Source: Cerina sp048266425 (GTDB lineage Bacteria > Bacteroidota > Bacteroidia > Flavobacteriales > Flavobacteriaceae). Taken from it: DNA of 64,000 nucleotides. Shown piece after piece: positions 16,796 to 25,457 of this stretch. Position numbers and translations under genes: made by a program. The DNA is taken from NCBI GenBank assembly GCA_048266425.1, contig JBLWZN010000023.1, positions 1 through 64,000 of the forward strand, given 5' to 3'. Position 1 is the first letter of the stretch; each line of letters starts with the position of its first letter. The notes below the pieces were generated by a model that did no database searches, was not told where the DNA came from, and saw only the letters and a list, made by a program, of their open reading frames with translations.

Positions 16796-17113
16796 TGTGT
16801 ACTGTTTCTCGACGGATTCAAGCTTACAAAAGAAAAAGGATGAAGGAGGAAAGACAAAGGGCTAAATTTTTTTAGTTCATGATAAAAATTAAGGTGAAAA
16901 TGAGTTTTGAGAAGTTCTTCCTTGTCATCCTGAGCGCAGTCGAAGGACAAGGGGAACCAGCCCGACAATGGTTCTGGCGGGGTACCAACTTTCAGGATTC
17001 GATGGTCCTTATTCTTTTATCCGATTTCCCCAAACTTACTCTAGAATTATTTAAATTGCCCCTCTTAAATAGTGAACCCCTCAATTGATCATTCATTAAA
17101 TCAATATCCAAAA
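16796..17113. other. intergenic region with dispersed repeats
   Basis: No credible gene in 318 bp. It contains purine-rich heptads at about 16834-16861 (aaaagga, tgaagga) and a common dispersed sequence at 16920-16952. The rest is AT-rich leader of the SGNH hydrolase gene. Confidence 0.6.
16920..16952. repeat. dispersed repeat containing TCATCCTGAGCGCAGTCGAA
   Basis: This sequence is a frequently seen dispersed motif of bacterial genomes including Flavobacteriia. Here it is flanked by 7-bp inverted arms (ccttgtc at 16920-16926 and gacaagg at 16946-16952), so it can fold as a stem-loop. Confidence 0.6.
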
Positions 17114-17800
17114 ATGAAAAATTCAAAAATCGCATATCCCCTTTTGTTCGTATTTCTTATGACACTAACCATTTCACAGGCCCAAGATTGGCCCAACCTA
17201 AATCGTTTCCAAGAAGCCAATTCCCAAGTAAATCCGCCCAAAAACGGGGAAGACCGTGTGGTCTTTATGGGCAATTCCATTACCGAGGGCTGGATAAATT
17301 CCCGTCCGGATTTCTTTAAGAACAATCCCTACATCAATAGGGGAATCAGCGGACAAACCACTCCCCAAATGCTGATCCGCTTTCGGCAAGATGTCATAGA
17401 CCTACAGCCTAAAGTGGTGGTCATCCTGGCGGGGACCAATGATATTGCAGGGAATACCGGACCGTCAACCCTGAAAATGATCGAGGACAACCTGGTCTCC
17501 ATGGCGCAACTCGCCCAAGCCAACGGCATAAAGGTGATCCTTTCCTCCATTTTGCCCGCCTATGATTATCCGTGGAAGCCCGGACTGGAGCCTGCGCCGA
17601 AAATTATGGAAGTGAACGCGTTTCTGAAAAAGTTTGCAAAGAAAAATAAGGGCGTATACTATCTGGATTATTTCTCGGCCATGGCAGATAAACGCGATGG
17701 TCTTCCAGAAAAATATTCCAAAGATGGCGTGCATCCAAACGAAGAAGGCTACAAAGTTATGGAGCCCTTGGTTCAAAAAGCGATCGCCAAGGCATTGTGA
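17114..17800 (+). CDS. secreted SGNH/GDSL hydrolase (esterase)
   Basis: Protein of 228 residues starting at ATG 17114 (MKNSKIAYPLLFVFLMTLT signal peptide, cleavage after SQA); an upstream in-frame start at 17072 adds only a polar leader. The four blocks are visible: FMGNSITEGW (nucleophile Ser), block II GISGQTT, block III ILAGTNDIAGN and block V DGVHPNEEGY (Asp and His). It is a predicted periplasmic or secreted carbohydrate or lipid esterase. It is a stand-alone gene followed by a long non-coding stretch and a GH20-like glycosidase gene. Confidence 0.92.
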   Translation: MKNSKIAYPLLFVFLMTLTISQAQDWPNLNRFQEANSQVNPPKNGEDRVVFMGNSITEGWINSRPDFFKNNPYINRGISGQTTPQMLIRFRQDVIDLQPKVVVILAGTNDIAGNTGPSTLKMIEDNLVSMAQLAQANGIKVILSSILPAYDYPWKPGLEPAPKIMEVNAFLKKFAKKNKGVYYLDYFSAMADKRDGLPEKYSKDGVHPNEEGYKVMEPLVQKAIAKAL

Positions 17801-18594
17801 TAAAAGTTATTGCACAGTTTTTAGATAAAAAAGCGATTTGGTTTCTTTAACCTGATGGTAACGACTATTTAAATGATGTGAAAATATTTATCACTTAAAA
17901 TCTACGCATTATAAATCTGTTCGTTTTTTTAAGGAAATCCTTTTAAAGTCCTTTACTGAATCGGTCTGGGATTGGTTAATACCTCAAACAATGCAATGAG
18001 GTTCCATACACCTAAAGGCAAGGTGAAAGAGCGCTAATATTGGGTAAATAGGATTACCAAAAAAATGAGCAGCCCATGGTGTGAATTCTTGGGCTAAGGA
18101 AACTTATGGAATTAATAACCATTAAGATAAAAACGGGCAGTGAGGTCAAATCTTTTGGCGGTAATCCGGCCGATGATGGAAACTAGATGTCACTTTTGAT
18201 TCTAATGGATAGCGAACCCTGAGTTTTTGTGGCCATCAACCACAACAGACCGAAGACAACCTGATAGCTGTAAGTAAGCACTTCTGTTCGTTAGGGCTCC
18301 TTCCTTCCGGCTTCCGGGATTCCGCCGGAGGGGGAATTCTGATGAGCTCCTTACGGAAGTGTACTTCATAAAATATGGTCTGGCAAGAATATGTATAAAA
18401 ATCATGCACTACTCTATACCCAAAGGTTTCTAGTTTGGAATTGGGAGGGTCTTAAAACTTATTGACTTAAAAACTAGTCAAAATTGACCACTATTAAGTT
18501 AAGTACAGCTAGCAGGGTCAGAAAATTTGAGAATCTCTTCAATTACTGGGTATCAAAATTATTCCTATTTTTAAAAATTCTAAATTATTTAATC
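17801..18594. other. long unassigned region upstream of the GH20-like gene
   Basis: 794 bp without a supportable gene. Only very short open stretches occur: one of about 20 codons near 18120-18185 has protein-like composition but no proper start. A GC-rich patch at about 18290-18360 with short inverted repeats (tccggc and gccgga) differs from the AT-rich surroundings. It could be a decayed gene or insertion; nothing specific is recognised. Confidence 0.4.
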
Positions 18595-19683
18595 ATGACC
18601 AAACACATCCTTAACTTATTACTGCTGTTATCCCCTTTTTGTACACCGGGGCTTAAAGCCCAATCCGTCTTTCCGGTAACCGGCTTTTGTGTTGGTGCCC
18701 CCTCTCCCGAAAAGGTAAACGATTTTGTGGATTTTATAGACAAGACCTTGGCCCCAAATGGAATCAATACCCTAATTCTTAGGGTCGATTTTGAATACGA
18801 ATACAAATCGAGGCCAGAGCTGCGAGGCGATAACCCGTTAACTCGGGAGCAGGTGAAAAAATTGGTTGCCATTTGCAAGAAACACAACATCGAATTGATA
18901 CCCCAGATCAATTTATTGGGGCATCAAAGTTGGCACAGCAAGGTTACAAAATTGCTCGAGGTATATCCGCAATTTGACGAAACCCCCGGCGTAAAAATGC
19001 CGGAAAAGTACGAGTGGCCCAATGCGGATGGGCTCTATTGTAAAAGTTATTGTCCCCTACATCCTGAGGTACACGCCGTGGTATTCGATTTGGTAGATGA
19101 GATCATGGAAGTATTCGAGGCCAAATCCTTCCATGCGGGGATGGACGAGGTTTTTTATATTGCGGACGACAATTGTCCCAGATGCAAGGGAATGGATCCC
19201 GCTACTTTATTTGCCGGGGAAGTCACCAAGATCAGCAATCATTTGAATGCCAAAGGAGCTCGCCTGTGGATATGGGGCGATCGCTTTATCGAGGGTAACA
19301 CCTCGGGGATAGGAATGTGGGAAGCAAGTATGAACAATACGGCAAGGGCAATAGATTTGATCCCTAAGTCGGTCGTTATTTGCGATTGGCATTACGAACG
19401 GGCAGATCCCACCCCGGCCTATTTTGCACTAAAGGGTTTTGATGTGATCCTCTGTCCCTGGAACCGGCCAGAGGTTACAAAAAAACAAGTACAAATGTTA
19501 TATGACCTGCAACAAAATGCGACCCCGGAAATGAAAAACCACTATCGGGGAATGATGCAGACCATTTGGTCCTCGGCGGACCGGTTTTTAGAGGAATACA
19601 ACTCTTCGGAAGTACCCGGCGAGAAAAGTCAGGCCGCAAATTTTAAAGCGATGTTGAACGGTCTTGAAAGTTTGAATAAATAA
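18595..19683 (+). CDS. secreted GH20-like glycoside hydrolase
   Basis: Protein of 362 residues starting at ATG 18595 (MTKHILNLLLLLSPFCTPG signal peptide); the longer TTG-started frame from 18484 lacks support. The (beta/alpha)8 barrel resembles the catalytic domain of family 20 beta-N-acetylhexosaminidases: QINLLGHQSWHS, then FHAGMDEVFYIADD in place of the canonical HxGGDE, with the Asp-Glu catalytic pair retained. The usual N-terminal GH20b domain and the C-terminal domain are absent, so the protein is shorter than typical hexosaminidases (500 or more). Substrate is therefore uncertain. The CPRCKGMD loop adds two closely spaced Cys. Confidence 0.78.
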   Translation: MTKHILNLLLLLSPFCTPGLKAQSVFPVTGFCVGAPSPEKVNDFVDFIDKTLAPNGINTLILRVDFEYEYKSRPELRGDNPLTREQVKKLVAICKKHNIELIPQINLLGHQSWHSKVTKLLEVYPQFDETPGVKMPEKYEWPNADGLYCKSYCPLHPEVHAVVFDLVDEIMEVFEAKSFHAGMDEVFYIADDNCPRCKGMDPATLFAGEVTKISNHLNAKGARLWIWGDRFIEGNTSGIGMWEASMNNTARAIDLIPKSVVICDWHYERADPTPAYFALKGFDVILCPWNRPEVTKKQVQMLYDLQQNATPEMKNHYRGMMQTIWSSADRFLEEYNSSEVPGEKSQAANFKAMLNGLESLNK

Positions 19684-19826
19684 GCCGGACAAACTGTTTC
19701 AATAGACCTGGAAATCATGGGTTTTAGTGACCAGAAAGCGTTAAACACATAGAGGTAATGCACTATATCACCGGCCGGAGATCCAAGGAAATGAATTTGT
19801 TTTGAAGTTAAAGGGAAACATATACA

Positions 19827-20219
19827 ATGAAAATATTGAATAGTACATTTTTACTTCGATTTGCGATTGCAATTATTTTATTGGCCCATAGTGTTCCAGG
19901 GATGTTCGATAATGGTATAAATGATTTTGGGAATTTATATTTAAATCAAATCGGTTTTGCGCCTTTGGGGGTTCCTATTGCATGGTCCATCAAGTTATCG
20001 CACCTAGTTGCTGCGTTTTGCCTCCTTTTTGAAAAGTATGTGAAATGGGCTTGCATCGTAACCATCCTGGTCCTTATAGCAGGGATCGTTTTAGTTCATT
20101 TCAAGGAGGGTTGGTATGTTGTAGGAGGTGGACGAAATGGTGTCGAATTCAATTTTTTATTAATTTTCGCACTGTTGACCATTATGTTCCCCAAGGGACT
20201 AAAAAGTGACCGCCCATAA
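19827..20219 (+). CDS. DoxX family membrane protein
   Basis: Protein of 130 residues with four predicted membrane helices (about 7-25, 52-72, 77-95 and 107-123), the size and helix layout of DoxX/DoxD-like proteins. Family-typical text is LLRFAIAIILLAHSVPG at the N-terminus and a Gly-rich loop WYVVGGGRNGVEF before the last helix. Function of this subgroup is unknown; relatives are tied to redox or quinone chemistry. Confidence 0.75.
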   Translation: MKILNSTFLLRFAIAIILLAHSVPGMFDNGINDFGNLYLNQIGFAPLGVPIAWSIKLSHLVAAFCLLFEKYVKWACIVTILVLIAGIVLVHFKEGWYVVGGGRNGVEFNFLLIFALLTIMFPKGLKSDRP

Positions 20220-20274
20220 AGTCCGATAACCGCGTTACCTTCTTTTTGAAAAAAGGGAATAAAAAATAGCATCC

Positions 20275-21282
20275 ATGCAAGATCCGCTTGTCTCCATTCT
20301 AATTCCCTTTAAGAATACGGCCCAATACCTTCCCGAATGCATCCAATCCATTTTGGACCAAACATATAGCAATTGGGAGGTTTTGGCAGTGGATGATTAT
20401 TCGAGTGATGAAAGCTGGGACATCATGTCCGATTTTGCACAAAAAGATCATCGAATCCAAGTATTCCACAACCAAGACCATGGCATCATCCATGCCTTGC
20501 GATTGGCCTACCAAAAAAGTTCAGGAAAATATATTACCCGAATGGATTCCGATGATGTAATGCTGCCCTATAAACTACATGTACTGTCCATGTCGCTTTT
20601 AGAATCAGGACCGGGCAACGTAGCCGTTGGCCAGGTAAAATATTTCTCCCACCGAGGCATAAGCAACGGATACGCCCGCTATGAACAATGGCTAAATCGA
20701 CTTACCGAAAAAGGGAGCAACTACACCGAAATCTATAAGGAATGCCCTATCCCCTCGCCCTGCTGGATGGTATACCGGGAAGATCTGGATGCCAGCCACG
20801 CCTTTCAGCCGGACTATTATCCGGAAGATTACGACCTTACCTTTCGCTTTTATGAGCAGGGACTAAAATGTCTTCCCTGCAACCAAATCCTGCACCTTTG
20901 GCGCGATTATGATTCCCGCACCTCTAGGACCAGCGAGCACTATGCCCAAAACTATTTTTTGGACATCAAAATAAATTATTTTGTAAAAATCGATTATGAT
21001 TCCAACCGACCCTTAATTGTTTGGGGCGCTGGCACCAAGGGGAAAAACATTGCCAAAGGCCTTTTGGAGCGGGAAGTGAATTTTTATTGGATCTGTGACA
21101 ACCCAAAGAAAATTGGAAGGCACATTTATGGCAAGGAAATGTTGGATTTTAGGACCATGGACAATTTCGAGAACCCACAAAGTATAATCACCGTTGCCAA
21201 TGAAGGAGCTCAGGAATTTATACGGGACTATCTGGAGGAACTGGGACAAAAACCAATGTTGGATTATTTTTTCTTCTGCTGA
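20275..21282 (+). CDS. family 2 glycosyltransferase with C-terminal Rossmann-like extension
   Basis: Protein of 335 residues. The GT-A domain starts VSILIPFKNTAQYLPECIQS, has the nucleotide-sugar metal-binding DxD-type motif RMDSDDVMLPYK and the acceptor-site text YYPEDYDLTFRFYEQG. After about residue 240 a separate domain begins with a dinucleotide-binding-like motif IVWGAGTKGKNIAKGL and continues VNFYWICDNP. That extension is unlike a plain GT2. No membrane segments are seen, so it is cytoplasmic or peripheral. No polysaccharide cluster surrounds it, and the acceptor is unknown. Confidence 0.85.
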   Translation: MQDPLVSILIPFKNTAQYLPECIQSILDQTYSNWEVLAVDDYSSDESWDIMSDFAQKDHRIQVFHNQDHGIIHALRLAYQKSSGKYITRMDSDDVMLPYKLHVLSMSLLESGPGNVAVGQVKYFSHRGISNGYARYEQWLNRLTEKGSNYTEIYKECPIPSPCWMVYREDLDASHAFQPDYYPEDYDLTFRFYEQGLKCLPCNQILHLWRDYDSRTSRTSEHYAQNYFLDIKINYFVKIDYDSNRPLIVWGAGTKGKNIAKGLLEREVNFYWICDNPKKIGRHIYGKEMLDFRTMDNFENPQSIITVANEGAQEFIRDYLEELGQKPMLDYFFFC

Positions 21283-21288
21283 TCCTAT

Positions 21289-21330
21289 AGTAAAAAGTAC
21301 CTTGTACAAAGTAATGAGTACTTAGTACGC
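21289..21330. repeat. heptad-phased intergenic repeat, AGTACNN words
   Basis: Six consecutive 7-bp words (agtaaaa, agtacct, tgtacaa, agtaatg, agtactt, agtacgc) start 7 bp past the glycosyltransferase stop. Confidence 0.8.
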
Positions 21331-21619
21331 AATTTCACCAGTGTCCGTTAAAACCAAAAATAGATCATTGTAAAAATTTGATGATAAACATTTTATGCCA
21401 ATTTTAAAGCTGTATCGATTTCAATTTAATATTTTAATGTTAGCCAAAAAAATCAATTTGCACATTTCTTGGCATTTGTAGCATGTTTGATTTCAAAGAG
21501 TTGAAGAGGTCTTTCGTCCTTCATCTTTTAGCTCAGCGGTCTTTTGTCTTTTTAGTGGACAGTAATGACACAATTTATGTATTATGACTTAGCACTATGT
21601 TCCATCCCATTATACCATT

Positions 21620-21689
21620 TACTTTGTACTTAATACTTTGTACTTAATACTAGATACTGATGACTTAGTACATAGTCCTAGATACTTTT
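21620..21689. repeat. heptad-phased intergenic repeat, TACTNNN words
   Basis: Ten 7-bp words in unbroken register, beginning as an exact 14-bp tandem (tactttg, tacttaa, twice) and drifting to tactaga, tactgat, gacttag, tacatag. It ends 3 bp before the batA -7 box. A third block at about 21508-21556 uses words such as ttcgtcc and ttcatct. Confidence 0.85.
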
Positions 21690-21691
21690 CA

Positions 21692-21699
21692 TATATTTG
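21692..21699 (+). promoter_or_regulatory. Bacteroidota -7 box TATATTTG of batA
   Basis: Exact TAnnTTTG match, 20 bp before the ATG at 21719. This supports that start over the in-frame ATG at 21638, which would lie upstream of the transcription start. No -33 TTTG is present at 19-21 bp because that space is heptad repeat. Confidence 0.6.
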
Positions 21700-21718
21700 C
21701 TTCACACAATACGAGGGA

Positions 21719-23641
21719 ATGCAGTTTAAATATCCGGATCTTCTATGGGCGCTACTCCTACTCCTCATTCCTATCATCATTCATTTTTTTCAACTTCGAA
21801 AGTATAAGAAAACCCCCTTTACCAACGTAAAATTTCTTAAAAAGGTAGTTTCCGAATCGCGAAAGAGCAGAAGTATAAAAAAATGGTTATTGCTCTGTTC
21901 CCGACTCTTGCTTTTGGCTGCGCTTATTCTTGCCTTTGCCCAACCTTTCCTTGCCAATGACCTGGCGTTAAAGGAAAAGGAGATCGTAATTTATTTGGAT
22001 GATTCGTTTAGTATGCAAGGCAAGAACAATAACGAAACTTTGCTGGGCAATGCCGTACAGGAACTGATACGGGAATTTCCAAAGGACAATTCCTTTAGCC
22101 TCTTCACCAATGAAAAAACTTTTAGAAACGTTCAGATAAAAGACATTCAGAACGACCTGTTGGACCTCCCATTTACCTCCAAGCAATTGCTCCTGAACGA
22201 GATAGGTCTTAAGGCAGGTACGCTGTTCGGAAAGAACGGCGGATCCATCAAAAACCTGATCGTGATTTCCGACTTTCAGCAAAGGATGGCTCCCAAAGCT
22301 CCCGATTCGGTTCCCGACGTACAAAGGCATCTTGTACAATTGCTGCCAGATCCCATCGAAAACATCTCGATAGATACGGTCTTTTTGAAAAGGACCGGTT
22401 CGGACAACAATGAGCTTACGGTAATTCTCTCCTGTACCAAAGGAATGGAAACCACCCCGGTATCATTGTACAATGGAGACAAGCTGATCGCAAAATCCTC
22501 CGCCAATTTCAATAAAAATCAAACGGCAGAAGTATCGTTTTCCCTGCCCTCCAACACCGTGGTCGACGGAAAGTTGGAGATTTCCGACCCAGGTCCCGCA
22601 TTTGACAATGAACTTTTCTTTAACATCAATAAAAAAGAGAAAATTAAGGTCTTAGTGGTTTCGGAAGGAGATGATGCATTTCTAAAGCGAATTTATACGG
22701 ACGACAGTTTCCAATTTCAGACCTTCTCCCCTACTTCACTGAATTACAGCTTATTGGATAACCAAAACCTGATAATCCTAAATGAACTTACACAGATTCC
22801 AACGGCATTGCAAAATGCTTTGATTTCATTTAGGAAAAATGGGGGAAGCATTGTGCTGATTCCATCCAACACCATCGACACAGCCTCCTATACGCAATTT
22901 CTTGGTAATTTTTATGGCACCTCGTTTAACCAAAAAATAAAGCAGGATTTGGACATTACCAATATCGCATTTTCCCACCCCCTGTACGAACAAGTATTCG
23001 AGAAAACAACGTCCAATTTTCAGTACCCAAAAGTTTCGGAATACTATAGCATAAGGACTTCTGCCCCGCCGATCTTGTCCTTTGGAAACAACGCCCCGTT
23101 TTTGGTAGGTGCCAACGGTGTGTATATTTTTTCCGCTTCACTTTCCTCCCAAAATTCCAACTTCAAAAACTCTCCCTTGATTGTCCCTACCTTTTTCAAG
23201 ATTGGCGATCAGAGCCTTAAATTGGCCAAATTATACAACCTTATAGGATCGACCATTACAGCTGATGTACCTGTAGTCCTTTCTAAAGATCAAATACTAA
23301 AAGTGTCCCAAAATGGGTATGAATTCATTCCGCAGCAACGGGCTTTGGCCAATAAAACGGAACTTAGCTTTGAGGATAATCCCGATCGGGACGGTATATT
23401 CTCCATAACATCGGGCGATTCGATCCTACAAAATATCAGCTTCAACTATCCAAGGGAAGAAAGCAAATTGGTCTATCTAAATCTCGATAACATAAATGCT
23501 GCTTCCAAACAAGATTCCATACCCACCCTATTTGATGCCATGGAAAATGACAATCGGGTAACGGAGCTTTGGAAATGGTTTGTTATTTTAGCATTGATTT
23601 TCTTTGGTATCGAAGTATTGATTCAAAAGTTTATTAAATAA
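21719..23641 (+). CDS. BatA-domain membrane protein
   Basis: Protein of 640 residues beginning with the BatA N-terminal signature MQFKYPDLLWALLLLLIPII and FTNVKFLKKV, two N-terminal membrane helices, a large soluble domain with a von Willebrand A-like start (EIVIYLDDSFSMQGKNN resembles a DxSxS MIDAS) and a C-terminal helix ELWKWFVILALIFFGIEV. The MIDAS reads DDSFSM. Proteins of this type are common in Bacteroidetes and were once linked to aerotolerance; the precise role is unknown. It is followed by the dihydroorotase-like gene, an order I remember from several flavobacterial genomes. Confidence 0.85.
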   Translation: MQFKYPDLLWALLLLLIPIIIHFFQLRKYKKTPFTNVKFLKKVVSESRKSRSIKKWLLLCSRLLLLAALILAFAQPFLANDLALKEKEIVIYLDDSFSMQGKNNNETLLGNAVQELIREFPKDNSFSLFTNEKTFRNVQIKDIQNDLLDLPFTSKQLLLNEIGLKAGTLFGKNGGSIKNLIVISDFQQRMAPKAPDSVPDVQRHLVQLLPDPIENISIDTVFLKRTGSDNNELTVILSCTKGMETTPVSLYNGDKLIAKSSANFNKNQTAEVSFSLPSNTVVDGKLEISDPGPAFDNELFFNINKKEKIKVLVVSEGDDAFLKRIYTDDSFQFQTFSPTSLNYSLLDNQNLIILNELTQIPTALQNALISFRKNGGSIVLIPSNTIDTASYTQFLGNFYGTSFNQKIKQDLDITNIAFSHPLYEQVFEKTTSNFQYPKVSEYYSIRTSAPPILSFGNNAPFLVGANGVYIFSASLSSQNSNFKNSPLIVPTFFKIGDQSLKLAKLYNLIGSTITADVPVVLSKDQILKVSQNGYEFIPQQRALANKTELSFEDNPDRDGIFSITSGDSILQNISFNYPREESKLVYLNLDNINAASKQDSIPTLFDAMENDNRVTELWKWFVILALIFFGIEVLIQKFIK

Positions 23642-23646
23642 TGATG

Positions 23647-23702
23647 TTGATGGCTGATGGCTGATGGCTGATGGCTGATGGCTGATGGCTGATGGTTGAT
23701 GG
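23647..23702. repeat. eight tandem copies of a 7-bp unit (CTGATGG)
   Basis: GATGG recurs at exact 7-bp steps eight times. The internal six units read ctgatgg and the outer ones ttgatgg. It begins 6 bp past the batA stop. This near-perfect tandem is the youngest-looking member of the heptad class and a candidate for copy-number variation between strains. Confidence 0.95.
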
Positions 23703-23720
23703 TTGAAAAATAAAAAAATC

Positions 23721-23816
23721 TAAACCCATAAACGTATAAACCCATAAACGTATAAACCTTTTTCGTCTTTTTTCTATGGTCTTGGTTCTTGGTTCTTGAC
23801 TCTAGCAGATGGTCGA
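23721..23816. repeat. composite repeat: TAAAC octads then TC heptads
   Basis: Five 8-bp words at 23721-23760 (taaaccca and taaacgta alternating, then taaacctt) are followed without a gap by eight 7-bp words at 23761-23816 (tatggtc, ttggttc, ttggttc, ttgactc and so on). The same order of octads then TC heptads occurs at 36718-36805. Confidence 0.85.
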
Positions 23817-23977
23817 TAGTAGTTTAAAACAGAAGCAAAATCACCTAAGGAATAATTTTATATTTTATCGGTAACATAAAAGCATCCAGGATAATTACTT
23901 AATAAATGTTAAACGTTAATCCCTAATCATTTTACCGCTCTTAGCAATTACCTTTTAACGAATAACCTTTTTACCTC

Positions 23978-25231
23978 ATGAACATACTAATAAAATCTGC
24001 CAAGATAATCGACCCTTTCAACAAGGAGCTCCATTTAAAGAAAAGGGATGTTTTGATCAAGAACGGCATTATCGGTGCCATTGCTCCAAAAATCGAGGAA
24101 GAACGGGGTGTAAAAATCGTGCAGGCAAAGGATCTCCACCTATCTATCGGATGGTTTGATAGCAGTGTGGCTTTTGGGGAACCCGGATATGAAGAAAGGG
24201 AAACCATTGCTAACGGACTGCTGACCGCGGCCAAAGGGGGTTTTACCGATATTATTTTAAATCCCAACACCCATCCCGTGCCGGATACCAGCTCCGACAT
24301 CGTTTTTTTAAGAAATCAAGCCAAAGGCCATGCCACCAACCTGTACCCGTTAGGCACCCTTACGATGAACGGCCTCGGCAAGGATCTGGCCGAACTGTAT
24401 GATATGAAGAATGCGGGAGCGGTAGGATTTTATGATTTTAAGCACGCTGTTGAAAATGCCAACCTCCTAAAAATAGGATTACAGTATGCCCAAAATTTCG
24501 ACGGATTGATTTGCTCCTTTCCCCTGGACAATTCAATTTATAACAAGGGTGTTGCCAATGAGGGTGCGGTATCCACCAAAATGGGACTCAAAGGTATTCC
24601 GGCCTTGGCCGAGGAACTACAAATTGCCAGGGATCTCTTTATACTTGAGTATACAGGAGGGAAATTGCACATACCTACCATTTCTTCCAACAACTCCGTA
24701 AAACTAATTGCAGAGGCCAAGAAAAAGGGATTGGACATTAGCTGTAGCGTTGCCATTCATAACCTTTTTTTTACAGATAGTATTTTGGAAGAGTTTGATA
24801 CCCTTTACAAAGTTTTGCCCCCGTTGCGTACCAAGAGCGATACCAAAGCCTTGATCAAGGGTGTAAAGGACGGAATTATTGATTTTGTGACTACAGACCA
24901 CACCCCGATGGACATCGAACAGAAAAGGGTGGAATTTGACAATGCTGCTTTTGGGACCATCGGACTTGAGAATTCCTTTGGCATCCTCAACCAAATTTTC
25001 GATTTGGAAACTACAATCGGCCTATTGACTAAGGGAAGGGAAAGGTTTGGAATGGCGACCCCAAAACTTCAAGTAGGTCAAAATGCCAGTCTAACCCTCT
25101 TTACGCCAGATGAAGAATATATTTTTACCGAGGAACATATAAACTCAACCTCTAAAAATAGCATGTTCCTGGGCAGTTCGTTAAAAGGTAGGGCTTTAGG
25201 AATCGTCTGTAACGATCAGCTCATTTTTTAA
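23978..25231 (+). CDS. dihydroorotase homologue lacking metal-binding HxH (probably non-catalytic)
   Basis: Amidohydrolase-fold protein of 417 residues, close to class I dihydroorotases along its length (IGLENSFGIL, TTDHTPMD, LRTKSDTKAL). The DxHxH metal motif that should follow the first strand reads FDSSVAFGEPG: both histidines are replaced (Ser63 and Ala65). The H-x2-H-type region reads HIPTISSNNS with the second His lost. The Asp of TTDH is retained. This recalls the inactive PyrC-prime of Pseudomonas, which is needed to assemble aspartate transcarbamoylase, so a structural or different catalytic role is likely. A true dihydroorotase should then exist elsewhere in the genome. Confidence 0.85.
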   Translation: MNILIKSAKIIDPFNKELHLKKRDVLIKNGIIGAIAPKIEEERGVKIVQAKDLHLSIGWFDSSVAFGEPGYEERETIANGLLTAAKGGFTDIILNPNTHPVPDTSSDIVFLRNQAKGHATNLYPLGTLTMNGLGKDLAELYDMKNAGAVGFYDFKHAVENANLLKIGLQYAQNFDGLICSFPLDNSIYNKGVANEGAVSTKMGLKGIPALAEELQIARDLFILEYTGGKLHIPTISSNNSVKLIAEAKKKGLDISCSVAIHNLFFTDSILEEFDTLYKVLPPLRTKSDTKALIKGVKDGIIDFVTTDHTPMDIEQKRVEFDNAAFGTIGLENSFGILNQIFDLETTIGLLTKGRERFGMATPKLQVGQNASLTLFTPDEEYIFTEEHINSTSKNSMFLGSSLKGRALGIVCNDQLIF

Positions 25232-25457
25232 TTACCTTTATTAAAGGAACGGAATAAAGGCAGGATGCACAACAAGGAAGGCAACACAACAGGTTGACAA
25301 GATGATGTTCAAGACCAATAATTATTAGCCGGGTTAAATTTGCAGTTGAATACTGGTTTATGATTCCATACCCGGCCTAGTTTTCCCAGCTGAAAATTCT
25401 GTTTTTTCCGTTAAAACCGCAGTCATTGGAATATGTGAAACATAAAATCAAAAAACT

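Larger units (their letters stand above)
21283..21718. other. intergenic region with three heptad blocks and the batA promoter
   Basis: 436 bp without a gene. Heptad blocks lie at 21289-21330, about 21508-21556 and 21620-21689. A -7 promoter box follows the last block within 3 bp. The middle 180 bp are plain AT-rich DNA. Confidence 0.7.
23642..23977. other. intergenic region of stacked tandem repeats
   Basis: 336 bp made almost wholly of short-period repeats: an exact 7-bp tandem (23647-23702), 8-bp words (23721-23760), TC-ended heptads (23761-23816) and a looser heptad leader (about 23907-23977) that runs to the next start codon. Confidence 0.75.

Noticed and set aside
18202..18405. 67-codon minus-strand frame
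   Set aside because: Low-complexity composition, no recognisable motif, no start signals, and it spans the GC-rich inverted-repeat patch.
23641..23710. Tandem CTGATGG array considered as a CRISPR or phase-variable coding repeat
   Set aside because: Units are 7 bp with no spacers, and the array lies outside any coding frame.
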